Assembly (NCBI GenBank): GCA_003150615.1
Contig: QALN01000013.1
Span: 62,001-126,000, forward strand
Source of the DNA: Flavobacteriales bacterium
GTDB lineage: Bacteria > Bacteroidota > Bacteroidia > Flavobacteriales > UBA1820
DNA: 64,000 nucleotides
Direction of reading: 5' to 3'
How positions within the stretch are numbered: position 1 is the first letter of the stretch; each line of letters opens with the position of its first letter. The position numbers and the translations under genes were made by a program. Positions 52,806 through 61,192 of the stretch are shown one piece after another. A model generated the notes under the pieces. That model worked only from the letters and a program-made list of their open reading frames with translations, did not search any database and had not been told where the DNA came from.

Positions 52806-53948
52806 TTATTTGTTAAAAACGTAATATAAATATAAATACATAAATTGGATAGGGCTATTCACCATACCCTTATCAGTAGGCTCGTCATACTTGTCAAGCC
52901 AAAGACGAAGCGCTTCCCAATCGATATCCCGCCGGTCACAGACCATGCAGGCTAGGTTAGCCCCGAACAGATCCCCTCCGCCACGTAAAGACTCGTTAAA
53001 TCTCTTGGCTAGCCTTTTCTTGAACCCTTTATTGTACCAAATACCGGAGGTAGCGGCATAACAGTAATAAGCGTTGTATTTCATTTTCACACCCATCTTC
53101 TCAAATAAAGGCGTATGCCATATCCTGTCAAGGAAGAATACTATTCCACGATAGATAAAGGTTCGGAGATTCTTCCTGTATTTCTTCCCTAAGAAGCTAT
53201 CCACGCAAGATATAGTCCCGCCTGAATAGTACCAGTTATTGGCACCTCTCTTGACCTTATCCGTCATCTTGAACTTATTTTTCCTATCCTCTACCCTATC
53301 CCAAGGCTTTAATTTATCCTCGTTAAATGTCGGGCAATAATGATAGTAATGATTGATCCATGAAAGGTATGGGTTGTATATCGTATATCCATTATCACTT
53401 ACATATGAGTTTATCTCATACCCAAGCTTCTTAGCTAATGGCGATCCCTCATCAGCTAATACCTTCAATATCGGGTTCAAGTTCCATATCTGGTCTTGGC
53501 TGACGAACATCGAGTAGCATGGATCCTCATCCTCGCCATACCATCCTCCCATGCCGCTTACGATCTTATCCAGATCAAGAGCATAATCTTTACCCCTAGA
53601 GAAATCATCCCTTATGAAGAAACCTTTGTAAGTAGGCATATCCTGCACTCCTGGTTGATCCTTAAATATCTCTTTAGCTCCTTCTACTAGTCTTTCCAGT
53701 GTCTGTAAGACAAAGAATATCTCTAGAGGATTATAGTCATGCCCATACACCTTATTGTGTATCCGAAGATATTGAAGAAGCTCGGCTATATTAATAGTCC
53801 CGTCCTCCACATATCCCGTATTGTTATCGAAGTTTATTTTGGCCAGAGGGATGTTACTCCCCGGCGGTTGATCTATGTCGTCATAACAATGAACAAACCG
53901 GTCGAAGAACAGATCCTTCCAGCCAAGATATTTATCCTCAATCGTCAT
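52806..53948 (-). CDS. Conserved-looking unknown protein
   Basis: 380 residues, soluble and rich in aromatic residues. Distinct blocks are NPLEIFFVLQTLERLVEG, SGMGGWYGEDEDPCYSMFVS, NPYLSWINHYYHYCP and NAYYCYAATSGIWYNKG. The last 100 residues include LRGGGDLFGANLACMVCDRR. Cysteines are paired in places but not as a standard zinc motif. I recognise no family. It follows the thioredoxin-fold gene by 4 bases. Confidence 0.55.
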   Translation of the reverse strand: MTIEDKYLGWKDLFFDRFVHCYDDIDQPPGSNIPLAKINFDNNTGYVEDGTINIAELLQYLRIHNKVYGHDYNPLEIFFVLQTLERLVEGAKEIFKDQPGVQDMPTYKGFFIRDDFSRGKDYALDLDKIVSGMGGWYGEDEDPCYSMFVSQDQIWNLNPILKVLADEGSPLAKKLGYEINSYVSDNGYTIYNPYLSWINHYYHYCPTFNEDKLKPWDRVEDRKNKFKMTDKVKRGANNWYYSGGTISCVDSFLGKKYRKNLRTFIYRGIVFFLDRIWHTPLFEKMGVKMKYNAYYCYAATSGIWYNKGFKKRLAKRFNESLRGGGDLFGANLACMVCDRRDIDWEALRLWLDKYDEPTDKGMVNSPIQFMYLYLYYVFNK

Positions 53949-53952
53949 GAGC

Positions 53953-54228
53953 TTATTTTTTATCGTACATAGACATGACGTTGATAAGATCAGCCTTTCT
54001 GGTCATCCCTTCAAGCTTCTCGAAACCATCCATATTATCACCGCTGACGATGATAGTAGGGTATACCTCAATACCGTATCTGGATATCTCCTCCTCCGTA
54101 GCCTTGTTCTCCGGGATCTGGTTCAACGTAACCTCACCCCCATACTCCTGTAACGTGTTGGTGATAATATATCGCATGTAATCGCTGTACTCAGCGTCTT
54201 TCTTCGTGAAAAAATCGATTCTTACCAT
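53953..54228 (-). CDS. Thioredoxin-fold protein without CxxC
   Basis: 91 residues. The pattern of a first strand (VRIDFFTKKDAEYSDYMRYI), a middle strand, and YGIEVYPTIIV (the cis-proline region) followed by LEGMTRKADLINVM is that of thioredoxin/glutaredoxin. The usual CxxC is replaced by KKDAEY, so redox catalysis is unlikely and a binding or subunit role is more plausible. Confidence 0.65.
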   Translation of the reverse strand: MVRIDFFTKKDAEYSDYMRYIITNTLQEYGGEVTLNQIPENKATEEEISRYGIEVYPTIIVSGDNMDGFEKLEGMTRKADLINVMSMYDKK

Positions 54229-54229
54229 T

Positions 54230-54560
54230 TTAAACAGTTTTTAATCTATTAATAATTAAATCCGCTGTAAATATAGCGTTATCTATCTCATCCATACCTA
54301 TTTTCCTTCCATCAAAATCGTTAGATAATAAATCTTTCACGATTTGATATCTGCGCTGCTCCCAATTTATGTCTATATCAAAATTCAGATACCTTACATA
54401 ATCATAATTCAATTCATCATAACTATAATTGAGATACTTAACTATCGGAAATGGAGTATCATCATAAATAGTGCGCTTGATTAAATCAACGTATTTACCG
54501 GTTTTTTTTATTGATAGCTCTTAATCTCTCATCTACTACTCTTTCTCCTGACTCTTCCAT
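54230..54560 (-). pseudogene. Small unknown gene frameshifted at an A8 run
   Basis: ATG 54560, inside the end of the 202-aa gene, encodes MEESGERVVDERLRAINKK and then stops just after a run of eight A (coding strand; plus-strand T run at 54502-54509). One base fewer joins it to TGKYVDLIKRTIYDD, VKYLNYSYDELNYDYVRY and onward to the stop at 54230, giving about 109 residues. Without the shift, the 3' part has no ATG; its only start is TTG 54412. The family is unknown. Confidence 0.55.
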
Positions 54561-55144
54561 TCTATAAGCCCTTTGTTATGTTTATCGTAATATAATAATG
54601 CTATAGCGTTCCAGCATACGGCGGATAGATGCATGAATCCCTCCTTATCATATCTCTCCCCTTTCGTATAAGCGACCAAGTGTCTCATGAGTGCACCTAG
54701 ATAACGATTGAACCCATCAGGTATATCTTGCCATGAGTTATCAGCATACTTCTTGGCACCTTCTGTATATACCCTCACGATGTCTTCTATCTCAGCCAAA
54801 GGAAGGAGGTCCCACCGGAGTTTGCCGTCGGCCCGGTCGTTCTTCCCGCTGCCGTCCTTCCCGACGAACGGTGCGTCTGTCGCTTCCCACTCATTGGTAT
54901 TACATAGACCCTCGCCGATAGAGCTATAATTCGTAAGCTTATCGACCGTTTCCTCATCAATAATCCTTAATTTAATAGCCCTGTTTAATGATACAACCAT
55001 TTCCTCGTCAGCCCAAGCATATTCATATGATGCTTTAAATAATGGGCCTAATTTCATCATTCCTGTACGATCGGCGGTTTCAAGTACCTCAAATACCTCA
55101 CCGTCATAAACAACCTTTTCGTATTTACTAAATTCCTCTTTCAT
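54536..55144 (-). CDS. dATP/dGTP diphosphohydrolase-like protein
   Basis: 202 residues. Residues about 105-190 match the helical domain named dATP/dGTP diphosphohydrolase N-terminal (DUF5664): KLRWDLLPLAEIEDIVRVYT, EGAKKYADNSW, YLGALMRHLVAYTKGE and HLSAVCWNAIALL. The histidine and acidic residues are those of all-alpha NTP hydrolases. The N-terminal 70 residues are a beta-rich extra module. It probably adjusts nucleotide pools during phage replication. No PurZ-type gene is in the window, so a modified-base role is not supported. Confidence 0.7.
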   Translation of the reverse strand: MKEEFSKYEKVVYDGEVFEVLETADRTGMMKLGPLFKASYEYAWADEEMVVSLNRAIKLRIIDEETVDKLTNYSSIGEGLCNTNEWEATDAPFVGKDGSGKNDRADGKLRWDLLPLAEIEDIVRVYTEGAKKYADNSWQDIPDGFNRYLGALMRHLVAYTKGERYDKEGFMHLSAVCWNAIALLYYDKHNKGLIEWKSQEKE

Positions 55145-55452
55145 TTTAAATTTCTTTTTTGTTTTATTATTATTACTGGATCATCATTAAAAGGAGACAG
55201 TATTCCAAGATGCAGCAATATGCTTCGCTCATCCCCATCATTCTTTTCTGCTTTAAAGCCATTGATAACACATTTGTTACTAGATATAATAAAACCGCTT
55301 GTATCAGGATTATTTTCAATTGTAACCCATCCCTTTTTAACTGATTCATGATTCCTTAGTTTATCAGCATCATCTTTCGTTAACCAATATTCCTCAAAAA
55401 CAGTATCCGGATATTTGGTCTTTATTTCCTCGTAAGTATCATACCATGTCAT
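55141..55452 (-). CDS. Unknown protein
   Basis: 103 residues from ATG 55452 (the longer frame to 55509 overlaps the preceding gene). MTWYDTYEEIKTKYPDTVFE, then a mixed segment with VKKGWVTIENNPDTSGFI and a basic end. Four-base overlap with the next gene. No family recognised. Confidence 0.5.
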   Translation of the reverse strand: MTWYDTYEEIKTKYPDTVFEEYWLTKDDADKLRNHESVKKGWVTIENNPDTSGFIISSNKCVINGFKAEKNDGDERSILLHLGILSPFNDDPVIIIKQKRNLK

Positions 55453-55468
55453 ATTTTCATGTTTTAGA

Positions 55469-55690
55469 TTAATAAAATTCGCTAAGATCCCTACATTCCG
55501 GTGTCTCACCTGTTATGGAATAAAGCTCACCAGATGATAGATATACGCAATGCGATGTCTTCCCGTCCCTCCACTCGCTTTGCTTCGTAATCCCGCAAAT
55601 AGCGCAGCGTTGGGTCCCCGGCCCTGCCTTTACCCACGAGTGTCGTACGTTTTTCTTTCTCGTCCTGTTGGTGTTGTCAAGTTTCCTCAT
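55469..55690 (-). CDS. Small putative zinc-binding protein
   Basis: 73 residues, basic start, then QRCAICGITKQSEWRDGKTS, HC and a later EC. The CxxC plus HC could bind zinc in a treble-clef-like knuckle. This type of short protein is frequent in Bacteroidales phages, with unknown role. Confidence 0.55.
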   Translation of the reverse strand: MRKLDNTNRTRKKNVRHSWVKAGPGTQRCAICGITKQSEWRDGKTSHCVYLSSGELYSITGETPECRDLSEFY

Positions 55691-55691
55691 A

Positions 55692-55877
55692 TTAATCCTC
55701 CAAAGTCATTATAATCTTATCTTTCCCGATAATAACCTCATTCCCGCTCCTTACATCAAAGCATTTCCCTTCATCTGCCTCCTTGAAATAAAGAGCACCA
55801 TTGTACTCGAACAAACCGAAGCCGTAATCGTCTAGCTTCATTTCGTTAAGTCTCTTGAATTTGTATATTTCCCCCAT
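55692..55877 (-). CDS. Small unknown protein
   Basis: 61 residues from ATG 55877 (the longer frame to 55919 overlaps the membrane protein gene more). MGEIYKFKRLNEMKLDDYGF, then beta strands with EADEGKCFDVRSGNEVIIGK. One base from the next gene. No family recognised. Confidence 0.5.
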   Translation of the reverse strand: MGEIYKFKRLNEMKLDDYGFGLFEYNGALYFKEADEGKCFDVRSGNEVIIGKDKIIMTLED

Positions 55878-56046
55878 ATTTTCTGTATTTTTTATATTTT
55901 GTATTACTAAACACATCAAAAAAGATAGATAAGATCATTGCTATTATCCCTTCATAAAATTTAGTCGAATCATTCTTTTCATTTCCTTCTACTATCAAAT
56001 AGATAGAACACGCCATTATTATAAAGGTAGATCCTAATCCAATCAT
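55846..56046 (-). CDS. Small two-helix membrane protein
   Basis: 66 residues with hydrophobic helices at about 3-19 (GLGSTFIIMACSIYLIV) and 30-46 (FYEGIIAMILSIFFDVF), then a basic tail. Start overlaps the end of the DHH gene by 4 bases. Function unknown. Confidence 0.55.
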   Translation of the reverse strand: MIGLGSTFIIMACSIYLIVEGNEKNDSTKFYEGIIAMILSIFFDVFSNTKYKKYRKYGGNIQIQET

Positions 56047-56912
56047 AACATTTTCCTTGTTTTCAAAAACTCCATCATATCCTCTGCGCTAAGCTGGAAG
56101 CCTGCCGCCGCCTTATGACCTCCTCCCCCGGGATGGGCTTTATGTGCCAGCGCCGAGACATCCACCTCCTCTTTGGTGGTATAGAATGAACATCTAAAGA
56201 ATCTTCCGTTCCAGCAAAATGGCATCATCAGATCATGTCTCTTAGGGTTATACATAGATTCAAATGTAGTAGAGTTAAACTCCGTGGTATTCATACATAT
56301 AGCCTTGTACCCAAATACATCAGCCTCGAATGAGAACATATTCATCTCCCCTCTGTTTTTCTCTACTATATACTCTATTATAGCCTCCCCGTTATTTATC
56401 ATATCATTCACTAAGTTGCTATCGGCTTTATCTAGTACATCCTTAACAATGTTTACATCAAGACCGCAATATCCCCTCATCCCGTACTGGAACGCCATGA
56501 CATCACTCCACTCGAACCGGTCGTAATCCCATACATCATAAGCACTCAATAATTCTACCACATTAGGAGTTTTGATGTCATCGAAAAGATATTCCCACGT
56601 AAGCTCACAGGCCGCCGCCCCTATACGCCTCTTGCCCTTTACCTCGTAATCCCTCATATCGTCTATGGCTGTCTTATGATGGTCTATCCATACGACATCT
56701 ATACCTTTCTCTTTCCACTCATCGAAAAGGAATCTCGTTCTGCTCCCAAATGACACGTCAACTACAAATACCTTATCATATTTATTCACGTCAGGTATTT
56801 CCTTGCCGTAATTGTAAGGAAGAAGATCAATGTCCCCTTTGAAATACTTTTTTACTATAGCCGCTGACATTACTCCGTCAAGATCAGCCTCATGATATAT
56901 ACACCCAATCAT
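56043..56912 (-). CDS. DHH-family phosphoesterase
   Basis: 289 residues. Motifs of the DHH superfamily: YHEADLDGVMSAAIV at the N-terminus (H7, D10, D12), a VVDVSFG segment, VVWIDHHKTAIDDM (the DHH signature, about 76-80), and the C-terminal DHHA1 motif GGGGHKAAAGF. Members hydrolyse nano-RNA, cyclic dinucleotides or short DNA (RecJ, NrnA). The short length is closer to NrnA-like or oligonucleotide-degrading forms than RecJ. It could recycle nucleotides or remove cyclic dinucleotide signals of host defence; the latter is speculation. Confidence 0.8.
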   Translation of the reverse strand: MIGCIYHEADLDGVMSAAIVKKYFKGDIDLLPYNYGKEIPDVNKYDKVFVVDVSFGSRTRFLFDEWKEKGIDVVWIDHHKTAIDDMRDYEVKGKRRIGAAACELTWEYLFDDIKTPNVVELLSAYDVWDYDRFEWSDVMAFQYGMRGYCGLDVNIVKDVLDKADSNLVNDMINNGEAIIEYIVEKNRGEMNMFSFEADVFGYKAICMNTTEFNSTTFESMYNPKRHDLMMPFCWNGRFFRCSFYTTKEEVDVSALAHKAHPGGGGHKAAAGFQLSAEDMMEFLKTRKML

Positions 56913-56936
56913 AATAATTTTTTTATTTGTTTCAAT

Positions 56937-57119
56937 TCATATTCTATCACACTGATACGACCCATGATAATCACCATCTTCCTTCTTAGATAAGATATTA
57001 TCTATTTGGGCTGACGCTAATACCATCATCATGCAATGATTTGATTTAATTTTTTTTAATATATCTACGCCATTTATCGTAATTAGAACACCAATATTTT
57101 TTATCCCATCTATACCCAT
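56937..57119 (-). CDS. Small unknown protein
   Basis: 60 residues between the SF2 helicase and the DHH gene, 3 bases after the helicase stop. MGIDGIKNIGVLITINGVDI, then a helical part and an acidic/Tyr-rich end. No family recognised; accepted because of its position and codon use. Confidence 0.45.
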   Translation of the reverse strand: MGIDGIKNIGVLITINGVDILKKIKSNHCMMMVLASAQIDNILSKKEDGDYHGSYQCDRI

Positions 57120-57121
57120 AT

Positions 57122-58582
57122 TTATAATCTATTGTTTTTAATTAAAAAATCTATGTACTCTTTTATCTCCTTGTTTCGACCGTTATCCCAATCAAATGTC
57201 TCGTTTATGAATTTGAAGTACGATACCGGAATTGAATGCAACATCCATCCACAATACTTGCCGAATGCCATTAACGTAGAGCCAAGGGGATGATCCGGTC
57301 TCCCGGGAACAGGGGCGGCGGTTACGCCCTGCGCCAGCCCCCTCCTACGATCTTTCTTGGCGGCTTTGATATCCAGATCTGTTTTCGTTACCTTATCCCC
57401 CATCGGGATATTGGTAATTAGTTTATCGCCGATAAACATCCCCCATCCATATCCTTTGTAGTTCTCTATACTAAGTTCTCTTATATCACCGAACCTTGAC
57501 GAGTTATTGCAACAATCAACGACCAATGCGCTATCCTTACCGTCCTTTATCCTGACAGCTCTCCCAAGCCACTGATAAAACGACGAGAATGAGAATGTTG
57601 GTCTTCCTACTATTACACAATCCAGACCCGGATGATCGAATCCCGTACCGAGGGCGGAATAGTTGAACACTACCTTCGTCTTACCCGACTTAAACCTCTC
57701 AACTATAGCCTCCCGCTGCTTCTTTGGCGTGCCTCCGTGAACCACCTCCGCAATGCCGGCACATATCTTGGCGTTCATCCATTCGGCGGCAGTATTGCAG
57801 CTCTCAACAGAATCCATAAACACCAGTATAGATCTACAGATGTCTTTTAATACCATCAACCGACGTAAAATAAGGTTGTTTAAGCCATTTTTTCTCACCG
57901 CCTCACTAATTGACTCAGCCGTATATTCGGAGCCGTTAGAATTGAGTTTAAGGGCATCTTCATTGAAATCCCATGTCTCATATTTAAGAGGTGTCCAAAA
58001 TCCTTGCCTTATCATCTCCTCTACCTGTATCACGTGAATCAGGTTCTTGAAATATACCGGTCTCATACGAGTGATGAAATTAAGTTGGGAATATGATGTC
58101 TGTCCTATCGACATGTTTTTAAGTCTACATGGCGTGGCTGTAAACCCTATCACCTTTCTCGGCTTCAGCTCATTCATGAATGTCATGAACTCACTGCCAT
58201 CCTCAGGACTGTATCCGGCGTGAGCCTCATCTATCAATACGTTTCTGATTCCCATCTCCTTAAGCTGACCAACAACCTTCTTGATAGACCCTAACGTGGC
58301 GTATATCATGTTAGACAGCTCTTTCTTGCCACAGGAGGCGGAGTAGATGGTCGCCGGTATGCCATATGATGTAAGCTTGCAGTAGTTTTGTATTAGTAAT
58401 TCGCGAGACGGCTGGAGAATCAGCGTCTTATCTCCCATCAATCTAGCCGCTTCTGCTATGAGGATCGATTTACCGCAACCTACCGGTCCGATGACTAATA
58501 CTGGATCATGTCTATCAGAGTTTATGTAATCGGATATACTTTTAACACACTCCTCTTGATATGGTCTTAGTCTGTATATCAT
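57122..58582 (-). CDS. SF2 DEAH-type DNA helicase
   Basis: 486 residues. The Q-like start RLRPYQEECVKSI, Walker A GPVGCGKS (32-39), Walker B IDEAH (about 116-120), motif III FTATP (about 150) and motif VI YQWLGRAVR (about 335) are in order. This is the RecG/UvsW-like SF2 group found in many phages, which remodels forks or recombination intermediates. ATG 58582 overlaps the stop of the 54-aa gene (ATGA). Confidence 0.85.
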   Translation of the reverse strand: MIYRLRPYQEECVKSISDYINSDRHDPVLVIGPVGCGKSILIAEAARLMGDKTLILQPSRELLIQNYCKLTSYGIPATIYSASCGKKELSNMIYATLGSIKKVVGQLKEMGIRNVLIDEAHAGYSPEDGSEFMTFMNELKPRKVIGFTATPCRLKNMSIGQTSYSQLNFITRMRPVYFKNLIHVIQVEEMIRQGFWTPLKYETWDFNEDALKLNSNGSEYTAESISEAVRKNGLNNLILRRLMVLKDICRSILVFMDSVESCNTAAEWMNAKICAGIAEVVHGGTPKKQREAIVERFKSGKTKVVFNYSALGTGFDHPGLDCVIVGRPTFSFSSFYQWLGRAVRIKDGKDSALVVDCCNNSSRFGDIRELSIENYKGYGWGMFIGDKLITNIPMGDKVTKTDLDIKAAKKDRRRGLAQGVTAAPVPGRPDHPLGSTLMAFGKYCGWMLHSIPVSYFKFINETFDWDNGRNKEIKEYIDFLIKNNRL

Positions 58583-58743
58583 TTGGATCTGTAGTTATCA
58601 AAAACGTCTTTCACGTACTCTAATCTTATCGCACACTCCCGACCATCGTCCATTTTCACCATCAACGTCTCTTTGGTCTTGCTTATGGCTATCACCTCTC
58701 CCATCCCTATTATATCACCTATCTTTACATCAAATTTACTCAT
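58579..58743 (-). CDS. 54-aa small barrel-like protein
   Basis: ATG 58743, TGA 58579-58581. MSKFDVKIGDIIGMGEVIAI, then KETLMVKMDDGRECAIRLEY reads as a five-strand SH3/KOW-like barrel. Its start overlaps the preceding stop (ATGAGTAA) and its stop overlaps the helicase start (ATGA), a strong sign that it is translated. It could be a helicase partner, but this is inferred from position only. Confidence 0.65.
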   Translation of the reverse strand: MSKFDVKIGDIIGMGEVIAISKTKETLMVKMDDGRECAIRLEYVKDVFDNYRSK

Positions 58744-59326
58744 GGTTCAGCCTTTTATTAAATTCCTCTATCTTGCTCCTGTCTGTCTCTTTGGTCATCT
58801 TAGCCTCTTCCTTGAATATGTCATACCCTTCTCGGATATTGTCTCCAACCATATTCTCTATCATCTCCCTTAACTCATCGCTTCTTACGGCGAAAGATAT
58901 CTGAAACGATTTACTTGTACCTTTCATTAGACAATCAATCTCCTTCTTGCATTCTGTCATCAACCGATCCAGATTATCGAATTTAACGAACTTAGAGTTG
59001 CCATTGGCTTTCCTTACCCCATCCTTGAAATCCTCCAATATCCCGTTAAACACATCTGCCATACACATTATGGAATGTAGCCATACCAGCATATTGAATT
59101 TATATTCATTATCAGCGTTGTTCATCAAACTCACCAAAGACTCGCTTTTTGTCAACATGATCTTCGATTCCCGGTCTACGATATCCTTTATCTCCTGCCG
59201 GCATTTCATGGCACCAACGAAATCCATTTTAGAATAACATTCATTTGATTTCTCTACCAATTTCCTGATATCCTTTCTAGACATCAGAAGATCCAATACC
59301 TGTTTTTCTCTTTCGTTTTTATCCAT
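58736..59326 (-). CDS. Unknown helical protein
   Basis: 196 residues, nearly all alpha-helical and charged, with possible coiled coils at about 1-60 and 150-190. No motif known to me. It is the first gene behind a clear minus-strand promoter and is coupled to the 54-aa gene and the SF2 helicase, so a role with the helicase is possible. Confidence 0.55.
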   Translation of the reverse strand: MDKNEREKQVLDLLMSRKDIRKLVEKSNECYSKMDFVGAMKCRQEIKDIVDRESKIMLTKSESLVSLMNNADNEYKFNMLVWLHSIMCMADVFNGILEDFKDGVRKANGNSKFVKFDNLDRLMTECKKEIDCLMKGTSKSFQISFAVRSDELREMIENMVGDNIREGYDIFKEEAKMTKETDRSKIEEFNKRLNHE

Positions 59327-59345
59327 AATCGTTTATTTATTGACA

Positions 59346-59353
59346 CAAATATA
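59346..59353 (-). promoter_or_regulatory. Minus-strand promoter -7 element TATATTTG
   Basis: The plus strand reads CAAATATA. On the minus strand this is TATATTTG, 19 bases before the ATG at 59326 and directly behind a terminator. Confidence 0.6.
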
Positions 59354-59356
59354 ATT

Positions 59357-59382
59357 AAAGCCTAGATATCTACCTAGGCTTT
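59357..59382 (-). terminator. Terminator behind the nuclease gene
   Basis: AAAGCCTAG (59357-59365) pairs with CTAGGCTTT (59374-59382), a perfect 9-bp stem flanked by AT-rich tails, between the nuclease stop (59392) and the next promoter. Confidence 0.65.
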
Positions 59383-59391
59383 TTAATAAAG

Positions 59392-60417
59392 TTAATCTTT
59401 TTTATTCTTTCTTTTTGACTCGTCCCAATCCGATGAGTACCTGCATGTCCCTTGTTTGTGGATCGAGAAATCGCACCAAAAACACAAGGGCTTGGGGCGG
59501 GGTTCAAGGCAGGCCGGCTGGCGTCCCATGAGGTAGCGCTTCTCGTACTTATACCCTTGTTTGGCATCGTCCCAAACGTGAGCTTGATAGCTATCTATTT
59601 TATTTGTCTCGAAATCATACATATCAAGAAGGATATCATTAAGTTCCTTGACCGATCTCTCCACTTTCTCCTTATCTACCTTCACGTTTTGGTTATCCAA
59701 CATACGGGTAAAAAAATAGCTACACATATCTGGTAATACCTTATACTTCCTGTATATGTAAAAGGCGTATATCGGATGCTGGAGATTGTGAAGCAATTTA
59801 TCCTTATCGAATAATTTTCTCCCAGACTTCCAGTCTATCGTATACATAGCTGTTCTGTCTTTTGTCTTATACTCACCTCTCCAGTCTACTGATCCTATGA
59901 TATGTACCTTATCGTACGTAACACCATCCAAAGTAAGGGGCTTGGGCAGCTTATAGGGCAAGACGAAATCCTCCTCCACGCCGGCCGGTCTCGACCCCCG
60001 GATTACCTTCTCCATTGGCGTAAGATCGGACCATACCTTCTTATAATTGCCAGCAGCATCCTTCTCAAACAATCCTACAATCCATCTTATTAGTCTAGCC
60101 GCATGTTGCATGGACTCGATTTGGGATTTTACGCTATCAAAAGGTATCTTCTCTATATCAGCGTAGTAGTTGAATGCCTTGCTCATATCCTCATAAGAAG
60201 GCCTGCATCCGTTCTTGAAGAAATACTCCATTGTCTGGTGGATAACCGTACCATATGACGTAGCCTCGTGCTTTTCCGTGGACCTATGACCCTCCACGTA
60301 AGTCTTATACCATTTGTATGGACATTGGACGAACGTATCTATCTGGGAGTATGAGGCGGCGAGGACCTTCTTCCCGTCTATGACCTTACATAACAAATTA
60401 TTCTCCGGTATTACCAT
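59392..60417 (-). CDS. PD-(D/E)XK nuclease, Cas4/RecB-like with Fe-S cysteines
   Basis: 341 residues. SYSQIDTFVQCPYKWY (first cysteine C32) and GTVIHQTMEYFF are the N-terminal signature. IIGSVDWRG (catalytic D) and YTIDWKSGRK (the D-x-K motif) are the core. The C-terminal CFWCDFSIHKQGTC supplies three more cysteines for a 4Fe-4S cluster, as in Cas4 and AddB. Such phage nucleases resect DNA in recombination and replication. It sits between small genes and the SF2 helicase, which together would make a recombination module. Confidence 0.8.
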   Translation of the reverse strand: MVIPENNLLCKVIDGKKVLAASYSQIDTFVQCPYKWYKTYVEGHRSTEKHEATSYGTVIHQTMEYFFKNGCRPSYEDMSKAFNYYADIEKIPFDSVKSQIESMQHAARLIRWIVGLFEKDAAGNYKKVWSDLTPMEKVIRGSRPAGVEEDFVLPYKLPKPLTLDGVTYDKVHIIGSVDWRGEYKTKDRTAMYTIDWKSGRKLFDKDKLLHNLQHPIYAFYIYRKYKVLPDMCSYFFTRMLDNQNVKVDKEKVERSVKELNDILLDMYDFETNKIDSYQAHVWDDAKQGYKYEKRYLMGRQPACLEPRPKPLCFWCDFSIHKQGTCRYSSDWDESKRKNKKD

Positions 60418-60820
60418 AAAGCTTATCTATGTTTATGTCATGTCCGTATAAATCCATTAACAGGTTTTGTAGATGGTGAAGATTCTTAATCTGAATAGGA
60501 TCGCTTAGATCGTCTTCCAGATCCCTAAGGCTAAGATAATACCCATCATCAAAAATCTCTATAGATATTCCGTAGCCTCGATATACATCCCGCCCCTTAT
60601 CACGCTTGAAATAGATAGTATCAAGTATATTATCATTTATCTCAATAGGCATGACATCATCTTCCCCGGAATACCATTTCATTATCCCGTCATCAACCTC
60701 ACGTTCAAGGACCAATGACTTACTTTCATTACGAATACCAGTAACGCACCCTACTCTCCATATATTGCCAGCCTTGTCTTTTACAAGATCCCCTATCCTT
60801 AGTTCTTTAGCCGAAATCAT
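60398..60820 (-). CDS. Conserved phage protein of the KELRIGD type
   Basis: 140 residues from ATG 60820 (the longer frame to 60862 is less likely). MISAKELRIGDLVKDKAGNI, later YLSLRDLEDDL and HHLQNLLMDLYG. This opening and the HxLQNL motif recur in a family of short proteins in Bacteroidales phages; the family function is not known. Overlaps the nuclease start. Confidence 0.6.
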   Translation of the reverse strand: MISAKELRIGDLVKDKAGNIWRVGCVTGIRNESKSLVLEREVDDGIMKWYSGEDDVMPIEINDNILDTIYFKRDKGRDVYRGYGISIEIFDDGYYLSLRDLEDDLSDPIQIKNLHHLQNLLMDLYGHDINIDKLYGNTGE

Positions 60821-60909
60821 ACTCGTCCTCCTCGTTATAATCGTCATCGCAATCATCGACAAGAGGGGTTTCTAGCCCCTCTTCCCAATCATCATATCCA
60901 AAGTCCATT
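60807..60909 (-). pseudogene. Small acidic gene broken by one base in a T4 run
   Basis: ATG 60909 overlaps the TAA of the upstream acyl carrier protein (TAATG) but reads MDFWI and stops. With one T fewer (plus-strand A run 60900-60903) it would encode MDFGYDDWEEGLETPLVDD and a further acidic Asp/Glu/Tyr stretch of 14 residues, ending in TAA at 60807-60809, inside the next start. The gene junctions at both ends fit a real 33-residue gene. Confidence 0.4.
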
Positions 60910-61192
60910 ACTTACTCTTAAACCAATCATACAACATATCCACAAAAATCCCTACAGTTAGTTCATCAACAGATTTATCACCGAAGACATCATCCGGTAT
61001 CCTTATATCCATCTTTTCTTCAATCCCCATCAATACCTCTAATAAATCAAATATATCCATAGCTAAATCAGATGACAAATTACTGTCTTCTCTTACATCG
61101 TCAATTACCTCTATATTATTAATGTAATTGAACTCATGCATTTTATCGAATATCTCTTCCCTCGCCATCTCCAATAACTCATCTCTTTCCAT
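60908..61192 (-). CDS. Acyl-carrier-protein paralogue lacking the attachment serine
   Basis: 94 residues, with the same length and design as the ACP encoded just upstream. The expected D-S-L motif reads LAMDIFDLLEVLMGIEE: isoleucine replaces the phosphopantetheine serine. The flanks (DDVFGDKSVDELTVG) are conserved. It cannot be modified at that site, so it may bind a partner as a non-catalytic subunit. The start overlaps the upstream gene by 14 bases. It arose by tandem duplication and then lost the serine. Confidence 0.7.
   Translation of the reverse strand: MERDELLEMAREEIFDKMHEFNYINNIEVIDDVREDSNLSSDLAMDIFDLLEVLMGIEEKMDIRIPDDVFGDKSVDELTVGIFVDMLYDWFKSK

Noticed and set aside
54536..55144. 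Sign of 2-aminoadenine (Z) DNA metabolism
   Set aside because: The dATP/dGTP diphosphohydrolase-like protein alone does not show this, and no PurZ-like gene is present in the window.
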